Shown piece after piece: positions 44,630 through 53,939 of a stretch of DNA of 64,000 nucleotides. The notes under the pieces are model-generated. The model saw nothing but the letters and a program-made list of their open reading frames with translations, made no database searches and was not told the DNA's origin. Within the stretch, counting starts at the first letter, position 1. The number at the start of each line of letters is the position of its first letter. Source of the stretch: an endosymbiont of Escarpia spicata (lineage in GTDB: Bacteria > Pseudomonadota > Gammaproteobacteria > Chromatiales > Chromatiaceae). A program made the position numbers and the translations under genes. The DNA is taken from NCBI GenBank assembly GCA_003349915.1, contig QFXE01000008.1, positions 1-64,000 of the forward strand. The letters run 5' to 3'.

Positions 44630-46754
44630 ATGGCGCACCCCACTCAACTAACCGCCGACCAAATCCTCCCCCTACTCGACGACTGGTTCGAGGTTGAGTT
44701 CACCTTCCGTAATACCGGAGTTCTCGCCGCTGCCCTCGCGCAGATGTCGGCGAGTGAGCAGGCTTTTGTGCTCGACTGGACACGGCGTATCGCCAGCACG
44801 CATGTCGAAATTGCCTTCCAGTTTGTCGAGCAGTCCACCCGTGCCTTGAGTCTGATGGATGAGCACATGATCGAGGCCTGGGTGCTGCACGCCATGGATA
44901 TCTACGACCGCTCAGGTCTCTATCCCGGTCTGAAGGTGATTCGGGAGATCGATCTATTCGTACGTCAGGGGCGGGAACGGGCATCCGGCTGTGTTTTCGA
45001 AGAGGAGGTGGGGGTATTGCTGCCCTTTGTCCAAGGCCTCTCCGGGCGCAAGATGAAGGTGGAGCAGGGCGACCACACTTTTACCAACAGCGAAGTGATC
45101 TTTCTACCGGCTGTGATGGCCCATCTGCCGGACAAGCAGGACAACTTCAAACTCTACAAGGCGGCAGTGGCGCACCTCTGGGCGCAGGCCCGTTTCGGCA
45201 CCTTCAGGGTCGATCTCGAACAGTACATCGCAGCACATCCTACGCCCGATCTGGCGTTACGCTGTTTTCATGCGCTGGAGTTGGTTCGCCTCGACGCCTG
45301 TATCGCCCGTGAACTGCCCGGACTGTATCGGGAGATGGGTGAACTGCGGAAGAAGCTTGAGGATGCGGATGTGCCGGAAGGCTGGTCCACTGTGACCGCC
45401 GAGCTGACTCGTCAGGTGGCCACCGCGGCGGATTCGCTGCGGCTGGTCGAAAAAGTCATCGGTAGCCGGTTGCCCTCGCTCAGCTGTTATTAGGGCCGCC
45501 TGAAACCCGCAGACGTGGCAGCTGTTTTGGAGAAGCGTCTGCAGCGTGAGTAGGTACAACTGCGGGTGGCCCTGAAGCTGATCGAGGATGAACTGAAGGA
45601 GGGGCGGGAAGATGAAGAGGCCCAGCCTGGAAAATTTGAGGTGGACAAGAAGCCTGATATGTCGGTGCCGGAGGGGTTTCAAATCGAACTCATGCTGGAC
45701 GGCAAGTCCATCCCTATTCCAGACGATGTGAAGGGCACCATGACCTCGATCCTGCAGGATCTTGGTGATGTCCCCGATGAGTATCTCGTCCCAGCGGGGG
45801 CCGGTGAATACGAGCTGAAGGATTATGAGGAGAAGCGGCTCGACCCTGAAGACGTCTGGGGCGGCACCTACCATGAGGAAGGCGCGTTCATCTATCAGGA
45901 GTGGGACTTTCGCCGTAAACACTATCGCAAGAATTGGTGTGTGGTGCGTGAGTTGCCGGGCAAGCCTTCCCGTGATGGATTTGCCGGCCGGGTTGTGACC
46001 AAGTATCGGCGATTGCTGGGCAGTCTGCGCAAGACCTTCGAGGCAATGCGGGACGAGGACCGGCTGTTGAAGCGTCAGGTCTATGGCGACGGGGTGGATA
46101 TCGATGCTTTTGTGGAGGCCTGGGCGGATGCGCATGTCGGACTGGAGATGAGTGACCGGCTGTTTACCCGCATGCACCGGGATGAGCGCAACATCGCAGT
46201 GATGTTCATGGTGGATATGTCGGGTTCCACCAAGGGTTGGGTCAACGAGGCGGAGCGTGAGGCATTGGTGCTGATGGCGGAGTCCCTGGAGACCCTCGGC
46301 GATCGCTATGCCATCTATGGTTTCACCGGTTCGAGCCGCAAGCGCTGTGAAATCTACCGGATCAAGACCTTCGACGAACCCTACGACGATGAGGTAAAGG
46401 CGAGGATCAGCGGTATAGAGGCGGGGGACTACACCCGCATGGGGGCGGCGATCCGCCACCTCAGCCAATTGCTGAGAGAGGTCGAGGCGCGCACCAAGCT
46501 GCTGATAACCCTGTCCGATGGAAAACCGGAGGACTATCCTGACCAGTATCGCGGCGAGTACGGCGTTGAGGATACGCGGCAGGCCCTCTACGAAGCCCAT
46601 CGTGACGGTATCCACGCCTTCTGCATTACCATCGATGAAGAGGGGCAGGACTATCTGCCCCATATGTTATGGTGCGGCAAACTATGCAGTTGTGAAGGAT
46701 GTGGAGAAGCTTCCTCTCAAAGTTTCAGATATTTATAAAAGAATAACGAGCTGA
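44630..46754 (+). pseudogene. cbbO: CbbO-type Rubisco activase partner, disrupted
   Basis: Read through, the locus gives a 707-residue CbbO/NorD-family protein: an N-terminal CbbO domain (codons 1-287) and a C-terminal VWA domain with the MIDAS motif VDMSGSTKGW and GDRYAIYGFTGSSRKR. It has three lesions: in-frame TAG codons at 45491 (codon 288, after SCY) and 45551 (codon 308, after KRLQRE), with the same frame open between and after them, and a one-base insertion at 46667-46668, after which NYAVVKDVEKLPLKVSDIYK continues in the next frame to 46754. Each TAG could be a CAG to TAG change. CbbQ-CbbO activation would be lost unless the stops are errors or read through. Confidence 0.85.
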
Positions 46755-46864
46755 TACTGCTTGATTTTCTCCAGGGGCATAGGCAACCTCCCTGCACACC
46801 CTTGAAAGAGCACAAACAATGGCCGCGAAGAGGGACGAAGTTATTTTGACCACTGGAGGATATT

Positions 46865-47476
46865 ATGAAGTTAAGACTGGTTGCAGTATGCGCATTGATG
46901 CTTTTTGCCGCAGCGCAGGCACACGCCATGCCGGGTTATGGTTATCCGCACGCCCAATCCCAACAACAGCAGGAAGTCGCTCCCGATACGATCGTGCGCG
47001 AGGGTTTGACCCAGTTGTTGAAGTTTCTGCGTACCAAGGAACAGCGCAACCCCATGCAGATCACCGCGTTTATTGAGACAGTGATCGCGCCCTATTTCGA
47101 TTTTGACTATATGGCGCAGTGGGCGGCCGGAGCGGCCTACCGCAACATGAGTGGGGGCCAGCGTCAGGCTATGAGCCAGCAGGTGAAAGAGATGCTGCTG
47201 GGCACACTGACAAAACGCCTCAGCAGCTACGAAGACCAGGATGTGCGCTTCTATCGTCCCCGCCGTGCGGGACGAAACGAGGTGAAGGTGAGTGTCGGTA
47301 TCCTCAATTCCGGCGGTTATCCGGCCAAGATAGACTTCCGTTTCTATCATGCAGATGATGGCTGGAAGGTGTTTGATGTCTCCGCCAACGGCACCAGCGC
47401 CCTCGCCTACTATCGGCAGCACTTTTCGAAGCAGATGCGGGATAATAAAGGTCAGAGGCGTGGTTATCGCGGCTGA
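46865..47476 (+). CDS. MlaC/Ttg2D-family periplasmic protein
   Basis: The 203-residue protein has a signal peptide (VAVCALMLFAAAQAHA) and the Tol_Tol_Ttg2/MlaC fold: FIETVIAPYFDFDYMAQWAA, MSQQVKEMLLGTLTKRLSSY and DGWKVFDVSANGTSALAYYR. MlaC proteins ferry phospholipids between outer and inner membrane. No other mla gene is adjacent, so it is an orphan paralogue or works with a remote system. GGAGGA lies 4 bases before the ATG. A terminator follows. Confidence 0.85.
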   Translation: MKLRLVAVCALMLFAAAQAHAMPGYGYPHAQSQQQQEVAPDTIVREGLTQLLKFLRTKEQRNPMQITAFIETVIAPYFDFDYMAQWAAGAAYRNMSGGQRQAMSQQVKEMLLGTLTKRLSSYEDQDVRFYRPRRAGRNEVKVSVGILNSGGYPAKIDFRFYHADDGWKVFDVSANGTSALAYYRQHFSKQMRDNKGQRRGYRG

Positions 47477-47489
47477 TTGAGCTGGGAAT

Positions 47490-47525
47490 AAAAGGGCCGG
47501 GGTCGGGTTCGGCTCCGGCTTTTTT
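47490..47525 (+). terminator. Rho-independent terminator
   Basis: GCCGGGGTC and GGCTCCGGC (two G-U pairs) around GGGTTC, followed by six T residues, 20 bases after the MlaC-like gene. Confidence 0.85.
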
Positions 47526-47574
47526 GTGTCCTAAGGAACTTGTAGTCAGGCAGGGCTTCAAAATCAGGAGCAGT

Positions 47575-47604
47575 GTAGGCCGGATCAAGCGCCGCGGATC
47601 CGGC
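47575..47604. repeat. Short palindrome, GGATCAAGCG family
   Basis: GTAGGCCGGATCAAGCG and onward to GCGGATCCGGC form one hairpin, a left-half copy of the composite at 21944. It lies 29 bases before the aspartic protease gene. Confidence 0.8.
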
Positions 47605-47633
47605 ATCGTATTTTTTGGAGAGTTTAACTGTTC

Positions 47634-48182
47634 ATGAAAAGACCAACCCTACAACCCGGCAGAGAGCAGAGGCGTCCAGGTGAAAAGATGGGCCGCTGGA
47701 TGATCTTTGCCGCCTGGGCACTGCTGCTTGGCTTGTTGGCTATGTTCTTCTCCAATCTGCTGGAGCAGCAGTACAATCCAAACCGGGATCTGGTGAACAC
47801 CTCAACAGAGACCGGCCCCAAAGAGATCGTCCTGTTGCGCAACCGGGCCGGACACTATGTCGCCCCCGGTTTCATCAACGGTACCCCCGTGATTTTCCTG
47901 CTTGATACTGGTGCGACCAATGTTGCGGTGCCCGCCTCGCTGGCAGAGCGACTCGCTCTCAAGCGTGGCGCCCAGTCGATCAGTTTGACCGCAAACGGCC
48001 GGGTCAAAACCTGGTTGACGCGGTTGGATCAGGTGCAGCTCGGTTCCATAATCCGACAGGATGTGCGTGCCACCATCATGCCCGGCATGGGTGGCGATGA
48101 AGTGCTGCTGGGGATGAGTTTTCTAAAACATCTCGAATTGGTGCAGAAAGGCAAAACCCTCATTCTGCGTCAGGTGGAATAG
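47634..48182 (+). CDS. Retropepsin-like membrane aspartic protease
   Basis: The 182-residue protein has one membrane segment (about 23-42, FAAWALLLGLLAMFFSNLL) and a clan AA domain: GHYVAPGFINGTPVIFLLDT carrying the catalytic DTGATN, then VAVPASLAERLALKRG and DEVLLGMSFLKHLELVQKG. It belongs to the TIGR02281-type single-domain family that works as a dimer, probably facing the periplasm. Substrates are unknown. Its 3' end overlaps the convergent zinc-ribbon gene by 23 bases. Confidence 0.87.
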   Translation: MKRPTLQPGREQRRPGEKMGRWMIFAAWALLLGLLAMFFSNLLEQQYNPNRDLVNTSTETGPKEIVLLRNRAGHYVAPGFINGTPVIFLLDTGATNVAVPASLAERLALKRGAQSISLTANGRVKTWLTRLDQVQLGSIIRQDVRATIMPGMGGDEVLLGMSFLKHLELVQKGKTLILRQVE

Positions 48183-49719
48183 TCTCATGGGGGTTGATCC
48201 AGGTTTGGTGCAACTGCTGTCGTTGCTTCTCGGTTGTTTTCCTATCCCATAGCGCTGCAGGCACGAGGATCTGCCGGGTGTTGATGCCGTGGCGATTGGC
48301 CTGAAATTCGATCGTCAGCAGCTTGCCTGATCGCAATGCCTCGATCGAAGCGGTTTTCGGGTCGCTGCCTCTTTCGGGAAGTAGCGATTGCGAGTGCAGG
48401 GGGGTTCCGTTAAAGAAAAGGATCAAGTCGCCATTCTCCAGTCCGGATGCCATGGCGCTGCCGTCGGGGTAACCGCCGTAGGAGACCAGGGCGGGTTTCA
48501 GGGGGATGTCCAGTCTCTTGGTCAGTGCCTCGAGCTGTGGGTTGATGAGGTTCTGCAGCGCCTTCTCCCCATAGCGGGTGCTGGTGAATTTGATCCGTTC
48601 GATGAACAGGCTCTGGGATTTCAAAAAGGCATCCAACGCCTGTTTGTGTTTGCCTAAAGCGGCAAGGACTTTTCCACGGCTGAAATAGAGCGCCTCTTTC
48701 CTCTGCTGGCTGGCATAGACGCCGCTCTCGTCCTCCAAATCAGGGTATTCCGCCAGCAACCACTCGGTGAAGATGAGCAGTTCCTGCAGTGAGAATTGTT
48801 GCGTGAGAGCTTCCCAACTGCGCTTGCGCGGATGAGCCTGGGATATCAGATCGACAAACGGCTGTGTGGGATAGGGTTGAAGTTCAGGAAACTCTCCCGC
48901 TTGGGACATCTCGTGACCGATGCGTAAAAGCTCAAGATCGTGCTTTTGGTAGGCAAGTATTTGCATTCTCCGCACATAGCGGCGTTGTTTGTTTTGCTGC
49001 AAAGCTCTGGCGAAATATTTGCGGGAGAGTGCTATTTTGTCCTCTGTATATTCAGCCGGGTTAAATCGCTTGGGTAGCCAGCTCGCCCACATGGCGTTCG
49101 CGTAGAGGTTGTTTGGATCGAGTTCCAGCGCCTTGCTGAAATGGAGGTCGATATTCAGTCCTTCGACTCCACTGCGGTGCCGGAGTATATCGAGCCAGCC
49201 GAGATGGGCCATGATGGTTGCCCGCCCTTCGTCCGTGGCGGAGACAGCCCCACGGTAGAGCACCAGGCCGAGTTGGTTCTCCTGGATGGACTGGTATTGT
49301 TCTATGGGTTTGTAACGCTCGTCGGCCGCCATGATCCTGCGCAGCTGCTCCATCGCCAGCTCAACCTCGAATTTGCGCGCCTCGCTGGATGAAGGATCGA
49401 GCTTCAGTGCCTGCTTCAACTGCTGGAATGCGCCGTTGAAGTCTCCGATCTCCCATTGCAGTTTTGCCCCCTCCACCCGCTCGTTGACGGTCTCCTGGGT
49501 GTTTTGCCACTGGCCGAGAAGTTCCTGAGTCTGGTTGGCCACGATCACCAGAGAGAGGATGGCGGTAAAACCACCGATCCACTTCAGGGAGAGCGTGAAA
49601 TAGTGCCATTTGCTCTGATGCTGTGGGGTGCCGCAGTGGGGGCAGAGAGAGGCATTTTCATGGATCGGTTCCTTGCATGCGATACAGAGTTTTTGATCTG
49701 GCTGGTCCTTGTGTTGCAT
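48160..49719 (-). CDS. Zinc-ribbon, TM, TPR and PDZ-like protein
   Basis: The 519-residue protein starts with a cytoplasmic zinc ribbon (LCIACKEPIHENASLCPHCG), then one membrane segment (about 47-62), then a large helical region with TPR-like units (FNGAFQQLKQALKLDPSS, KALELDPNNLYANAMWASWL, AALGKHKQALDAFLK) and a C-terminal PDZ-like stretch (YPDGSAMASGLENGDLILFF). The long part is probably periplasmic. The combination suggests a scaffold at the membrane; no family is recognised for the whole. It shares 23 bases with the convergent protease gene. Confidence 0.75.
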   Translation of the reverse strand: MQHKDQPDQKLCIACKEPIHENASLCPHCGTPQHQSKWHYFTLSLKWIGGFTAILSLVIVANQTQELLGQWQNTQETVNERVEGAKLQWEIGDFNGAFQQLKQALKLDPSSSEARKFEVELAMEQLRRIMAADERYKPIEQYQSIQENQLGLVLYRGAVSATDEGRATIMAHLGWLDILRHRSGVEGLNIDLHFSKALELDPNNLYANAMWASWLPKRFNPAEYTEDKIALSRKYFARALQQNKQRRYVRRMQILAYQKHDLELLRIGHEMSQAGEFPELQPYPTQPFVDLISQAHPRKRSWEALTQQFSLQELLIFTEWLLAEYPDLEDESGVYASQQRKEALYFSRGKVLAALGKHKQALDAFLKSQSLFIERIKFTSTRYGEKALQNLINPQLEALTKRLDIPLKPALVSYGGYPDGSAMASGLENGDLILFFNGTPLHSQSLLPERGSDPKTASIEALRSGKLLTIEFQANRHGINTRQILVPAALWDRKTTEKQRQQLHQTWINPHETIPPDAE

Positions 49720-49786
49720 GAAGCCCCTTCAATGCTTGCCCGGAAATATACGCACAGTATAGCCCCGGTATAGACGGCCGCACATG

Positions 49787-51001
49787 TCAGGGTGTGCGGG
49801 GGGCCGGGTCACTGAGAATCAGTTCTGGATTGGAGAAGGGTGCGAGGCGTTCTATGAAATCGATGAACTTCATAGTGGGTGTACTGCGGAAAAATTGCGT
49901 CGTTGGCCGGTCCATCCAGATACGGTCGGCGTAGAGATAGATATCGTGCGGCAGGTCTCCAATGTTGTTCCCATCCAGATCGAAACCTTCATAGTTATCC
50001 CAATAGTTGTTGCGCCAGTCGTTATAACGTGCGCTGATAGGGGCGCTTACAGCAACGGATGTCAGGTTACTGTCGAAGTGGTTATCGTGAATGATGTGAC
50101 CCCCCTTCTCGCCATAGAAATAGATGGCGATGTTGTTGTAGGTGAAGTGGTTGTCGCGTATGTAGAGGATGTTTTCCGGGTGAACCGGTGAGTTTGCCGT
50201 GAGTCCCACGGCATTGTGCACGATCTCATTGTTGACGATGGTGACTTGGGAGCTCTCCTTGATGGCAATCGCTGAGCTGCCGGTGTTGCGTATGTGTTCG
50301 ATGCGGTTGTTGCGGATGTCCAGTTCATCCGAATAGATGGCCACGATGCCGGTGTCGTTGTTACTGATATGGTTGTCCCGTATCTCATTCCCTGGTGAGA
50401 AGATGAACTCCATGCTGATGCGGTTTTTATGCAGCCTGTTGCCGGTGATGTGATTATCAGGGGAGTTGGTCAGAAGAAGGTCTCGCACGCCGATAATTTC
50501 GTTCTCTTCAATATGGTTGTTGCGGCTGTACCATAATCTTATCCCTTCACCACGCAGGCTGGATACGACGGGTTTGGAGGAGATTCGATTGTCTCGAATG
50601 GTGTTATCGTTTCCCTGATGGATGTTGATGCCGAACAGTACATTGTCGAGGGCATTATTTTCGAATACCACATTATTTGCTTTTAACTGCAGGCCCGCAT
50701 CGAGGGCATCGTGGGACTCCCCTGAGTTGGTGAGATGCAGGCCTCGGATAACCGTGTTATCGGCCTTTACGGTGAGGACTGTGCCCTTGCCGCCTCCATC
50801 GATGGTGACCTCTCCCTGACCGTCGAGGGTAATCTGGCGTGAAATGACGATAGGGCCGCTATAGGTACCTGCGGGCGGTCGCAGGGTGGTGCCGAGCGGT
50901 GTCAGGTCGATAAAAAGCTGCAGGGATGGCAGGCAATAGGCGGGGCTGGCGAGCAGGGTGCCGAGCAGTAACAAGAGAGTGAGCCGGAGAGTTCTTGTCA
51001 T
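49787..51001 (-). CDS. NosD-like parallel beta-helix protein
   Basis: The 404-residue protein has a signal peptide (LTLLLLLGTLLASPAYC) and a right-handed parallel beta-helix of about twelve coils (PPAGTYSGPIVISRQITLDG, then repeats such as NNHIEENEIIGVRDLLLTNS and NNRIEHIRNTGSSAIAIKES). It resembles NosD, the periplasmic protein that helps assemble the copper centre of nitrous oxide reductase, including the RYNDWRNNYWDNYEGFD end. No nosZ, nosF, nosY or nosL lies near, so the role in copper insertion is unproved. It could serve another periplasmic substrate. Confidence 0.75.
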   Translation of the reverse strand: MTRTLRLTLLLLLGTLLASPAYCLPSLQLFIDLTPLGTTLRPPAGTYSGPIVISRQITLDGQGEVTIDGGGKGTVLTVKADNTVIRGLHLTNSGESHDALDAGLQLKANNVVFENNALDNVLFGINIHQGNDNTIRDNRISSKPVVSSLRGEGIRLWYSRNNHIEENEIIGVRDLLLTNSPDNHITGNRLHKNRISMEFIFSPGNEIRDNHISNNDTGIVAIYSDELDIRNNRIEHIRNTGSSAIAIKESSQVTIVNNEIVHNAVGLTANSPVHPENILYIRDNHFTYNNIAIYFYGEKGGHIIHDNHFDSNLTSVAVSAPISARYNDWRNNYWDNYEGFDLDGNNIGDLPHDIYLYADRIWMDRPTTQFFRSTPTMKFIDFIERLAPFSNPELILSDPAPRTP

Positions 51002-51306
51002 GGAAAACCACTTCCAGGGTGGATGCGTTCTGTAGTTGTTTTGAAAAAAGCGATTACGTCATTTCAGTCAGGTAGAGCGTTCTCATCCTCCCCGTGAAGA
51101 TCGAAAAAACGGGTTCAAAGGGTTCCCATATATCGTCCCCAAAGATACTGGATGTTGGTATGATCTATATCACGCGAGGTGGGAGGCAAGCGTCGATTTT
51201 TTCATCGGGAACTGGTACAAATCGGTTATGAGGGCGAATGATGGCTTGATGGCCTGCCCTGGCTAATCCATGCAGGACACAAGAATAACGGCGAGGGGTC
51301 AGTGAT
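51002..51306. other. Intergenic region between NosD-like gene and lipoprotein gene
   Basis: This 305-base stretch holds the divergent promoters of the two genes. TATGAT (51158-51163) could be a -10 box for the lipoprotein gene, followed by the dyad TGATCTATATCA (51160-51171). No gene or repeat is seen. Confidence 0.35.
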
Positions 51307-51858
51307 ATGTTCAAAAAATATTCTATTCTTTTCTCAGCACTGCTGTTGCAGGGGTGTGGTAGTTCACTGATTATTTCGAATACTGACACGATACCGGTTC
51401 GCTCCGAGCCTTCAGGGGCAGCGGTTTATGTCATGGGTAAATCGATGGGCCATACGCCGGTCGATGTGAAGCAGCAGGATGTGTTTCCGGTGGTCTACGA
51501 TTCGGAAAAGATAGAACTCTACGGAATCATTCAACTGGAAATGGATGGATGCGAACCACTCTCTCAGCGTGTAAGCGGACGGGTTATCAGTCGCGGAGTT
51601 GATGCCAAGTTAAAATGTGACGAGTCCAAAGGCGCTGTTTCGGCCGCTGCTGCCGCGCCGGTTGCAACTCCAGTGGAAAAAGAAGTCCCGCCAGAGGCAG
51701 TCAAGGCGCCCCAGCCTCAAGCCGCGCAAGCTGTAGAGCAGGTTGCCCCGAAGACAAGTAAAGAGCGTCTTATCCGCTTGAACGACCTGTATGAAGAAGG
51801 TCTTGTTTCCGAGAAAGAGTATCAAACAATCCGTAATCGCATTCTGAATGAACTGTGA
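51307..51858 (+). CDS. PEGA/SHOCT-like lipoprotein
   Basis: The 183-residue protein has a lipoprotein signal with lipobox LLLQGC (Cys17). A PEGA-like segment follows (IPVRSEPSGAAVYVMGKSMG, HTPVDV), then an Ala/Pro/Glu-rich flexible linker (110-150) and a C-terminal SHOCT-like helix pair (RLIRLNDLYEEGLVSEKEYQ). It probably sits on the outer membrane, with the linker spanning toward the cell wall. The function is unknown. It converges with the cytochrome operon, which has a terminator just downstream. Confidence 0.78.
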   Translation: MFKKYSILFSALLLQGCGSSLIISNTDTIPVRSEPSGAAVYVMGKSMGHTPVDVKQQDVFPVVYDSEKIELYGIIQLEMDGCEPLSQRVSGRVISRGVDAKLKCDESKGAVSAAAAAPVATPVEKEVPPEAVKAPQPQAAQAVEQVAPKTSKERLIRLNDLYEEGLVSEKEYQTIRNRILNEL

Positions 51859-51871
51859 GAGCAATAAAAAA

Positions 51872-51904
51872 ACGTCCCGCTTACCAGTTTGGTAAACGGG
51901 ACGT
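51872..51904 (-). terminator. Rho-independent terminator of the cytochrome operon
   Basis: On the minus strand ACGTCCCGTTTACC AAACT GGTAAGCGGGACG, with one mismatch in the stem, is followed by seven T residues. It lies 25 bases after the cytochrome stop; on the plus strand it may also end the lipoprotein transcript. Confidence 0.9.
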
Positions 51905-51928
51905 GGCAATGTCTCCTAAAGTCGGAAG

Positions 51929-52588
51929 TTAATGGTTGGATAGTAGCCTGATGTAACTGATGAGCCCGTCAATCTCTGCATCAGATAACAAGCCTTCCCA
52001 GCCAGGCATCAAACCCTTTTCAGTGCTTCCAATGGTGATGTCTTTGCGCATATGTTCGTTACTGATTTGGTTCATCGTAACCCCATCAGTGTGGTCTGCG
52101 GGCGTCATTGTAATGACATTGGTCAAAGCGCCATCCCCTTTGCCGCCGCTCCCATGGCAGATTGCGCAATTCTTTTGATACACACGCTGCCCAAGCTCCG
52201 GGTCCCCGACAAGCGGGTGTTTTGATCGGTTAAGAAACCGAATATAGGCAACCAGAGAGTGTATCTGCGGTTCGGATATAGCCAAACCCCATCTTGGCAT
52301 GCTCTTGTTGACCGTTCCGTGGGCCATGGTTCCCTGAATGATTCGGAATAACTCCCTATCCGTCATTTGGGAGACGTGGCCGCCGTTGGTAAGATCCACG
52401 ACATGCGTGTCCAGTTTCCCTGCCAGTGGGCCATCCCCTTTGCCGCTTTTTCCGTGGCAAAGAAAACAGGTCGTGTTGAACAGTTTATTTCCTTCATACG
52501 CCTTGGATGATGCGGAAAAAACGGGTGAAGTGAAAAGTGCGCCGGCGAGTAGTGCCGATGCCAGTATTACGGTATGTCGTTTAATCAT
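51929..52588 (-). CDS. Dihaem cytochrome c
   Basis: The 219-residue protein has a signal peptide (1-26, SPVFSAS) and two class I cytochrome c domains with CFLCH (41-45) and CAICH (141-145), each followed by a GKGDG segment, and distal Met candidates in NKSMPRWGL and EKGLMPGWEG. It is periplasmic and should relay electrons. The ATG at 52588 was chosen because AGGAG lies 7 bases before it. It follows the haem-porin gene by 88 bases in the same direction, so it is a likely periplasmic partner of that protein. Confidence 0.88.
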   Translation of the reverse strand: MIKRHTVILASALLAGALFTSPVFSASSKAYEGNKLFNTTCFLCHGKSGKGDGPLAGKLDTHVVDLTNGGHVSQMTDRELFRIIQGTMAHGTVNKSMPRWGLAISEPQIHSLVAYIRFLNRSKHPLVGDPELGQRVYQKNCAICHGSGGKGDGALTNVITMTPADHTDGVTMNQISNEHMRKDITIGSTEKGLMPGWEGLLSDAEIDGLISYIRLLSNH

Positions 52589-52676
52589 CTCAAACTCCTG
52601 CAACATTATTTGCGACTAGCACGTGTGGTGGCTGGTCGAACAATTGATAGTTGTCCTGAACAAATGAGGTTAACCC

Positions 52677-53939
52677 TCAGAAACCCGCAAACAGTTGCAG
52701 AGTAAACTTGTTGTCGTGGCCATCGGCTCGCGCGTCCACACCGGAACCATCTTCAGTCACGTAGTAGAATTCAAGGCGGACATTCTGTGCGAACATGTAG
52801 TTTGCGCCGAGCGTAATCGAGTTGAATTCTGAAGCGGTAGCCTTTCCATCGTCCAGCATGCGGTAGGCGGCATAGATGTCAACCTTGTTAGGTATCACCC
52901 CGAGCTGTCCCAGAATAGCAAAGGAATCGGCGTCATTGGCATTGCTGCAATTACCGACAAAATGGTCAGCATCATGCGAGCACTCGCCGTAACTTGCGTA
53001 GATTCCCAACGGCATGCCGCCCACATTGCCCTGTGCCTGCCCGTCGATGACCCAGCCATCTGTAGCTATGATCTTGTCGACTGGTCCATCTGCCACTTCG
53101 GCATCGCCGGTCCAATATTGAATGCCAAAACCGGTGTCCCAACTTCCAATATAGGGCGTATAGGCAGCCCTGAAGTAGTGAGCGAATCCGGATGGTGCGA
53201 CCTCCATATCGGTACCACCCCATCCAGGAACCCAAGGCGAGTAGTTGAGAAAGTAGTTATTGCTGGAAGCCACCAAAGCGAGACCGGTGGCGGCCCCGCT
53301 TGCAAGCCCAAGTGCCTGAGCAGCACTGAATCCCTTGCGATCTTCAATGGGTCGCTGGGAGCGTTGAGCGCCGGTATTGAGAAGCTCGAAGCCATAACCA
53401 GAGCCAAGGCCGTCGGTGGAAAAGGGGATGGCGCTGAGTTGAGTGTTGCCTACTTGCGCAACATTGAAGTGAACCTTTGTCGAGAGGAAAGCGTTGGCGG
53501 TGTCGTCTTCAACGCCACTGACAAGGCCAAGTTCCATGAGAAATCCTGCCTTTTCTGCAAGCCGTCCGCCGATAAGCAGCGCGGCTTCATCAGGCCACTC
53601 AATTGCTCCCCGGTCTGTTCCCTGGTCTGAGTTTCCGTTGGTTTTGACATAACGGAGCTTTGCGATGACTGAAGCATTGAGTGTTGCAGGCATGGAGAGA
53701 TCGTCGCCCTCTATCAGCCCTTGACCGCCTGTCATTGTGTAACCGCCAGCACGGAAAGCCCGACCAAAAGTGTTGAGTGCAGGAAAATGTTGGAAGTGGC
53801 ATGCGTTACAGGGCATGCTTGTTTGCCGTGCGAAGGCCGGAACTGCCGAAGCTTCTTTTTGTATCGTGAAAACGCCGCCTAATAGTATTAAACCCGTTAG
53901 GGAAATGCGTTGAAGCATTTTACTTGTGCCTATGGTCAT
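52677..53939 (-). CDS. Monohaem cytochrome-porin fusion (Cyc2-like architecture)
   Basis: The 420-residue protein has a signal peptide (cleavage after about residue 32, KEASA), then VPAFARQTSMPCNACHFQHF with one c-haem site CNACH (44-48) and ALNTFGRAFRAGGYTM, followed by about 350 residues of alternating strands ending in FTLQLFAGF with terminal Phe, as in outer-membrane barrels. A small haem domain at the mouth of a barrel is the plan of Cyc2 iron oxidases and related proteins of unknown role. GGAGG lies just before the ATG. With the dihaem cytochrome downstream it could move electrons across the outer membrane. Iron oxidation is not shown by the sequence. Confidence 0.75.
   Translation of the reverse strand: MTIGTSKMLQRISLTGLILLGGVFTIQKEASAVPAFARQTSMPCNACHFQHFPALNTFGRAFRAGGYTMTGGQGLIEGDDLSMPATLNASVIAKLRYVKTNGNSDQGTDRGAIEWPDEAALLIGGRLAEKAGFLMELGLVSGVEDDTANAFLSTKVHFNVAQVGNTQLSAIPFSTDGLGSGYGFELLNTGAQRSQRPIEDRKGFSAAQALGLASGAATGLALVASSNNYFLNYSPWVPGWGGTDMEVAPSGFAHYFRAAYTPYIGSWDTGFGIQYWTGDAEVADGPVDKIIATDGWVIDGQAQGNVGGMPLGIYASYGECSHDADHFVGNCSNANDADSFAILGQLGVIPNKVDIYAAYRMLDDGKATASEFNSITLGANYMFAQNVRLEFYYVTEDGSGVDARADGHDNKFTLQLFAGF

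Noticed and set aside
45491-45553. The two TAG codons in cbbO as pyrrolysine or programmed read-through
   Set aside because: TAG ends other genes in the window (for example the dsrE2-like and DUF2939 genes), and the same locus also has a frameshift, which fits decay or error better.
51160-51171. FNR/CRP site before the lipoprotein gene
   Set aside because: TGATCTATATCA is a 12-base dyad with wrong spacing and outer bases; it may overlap a -10 box.
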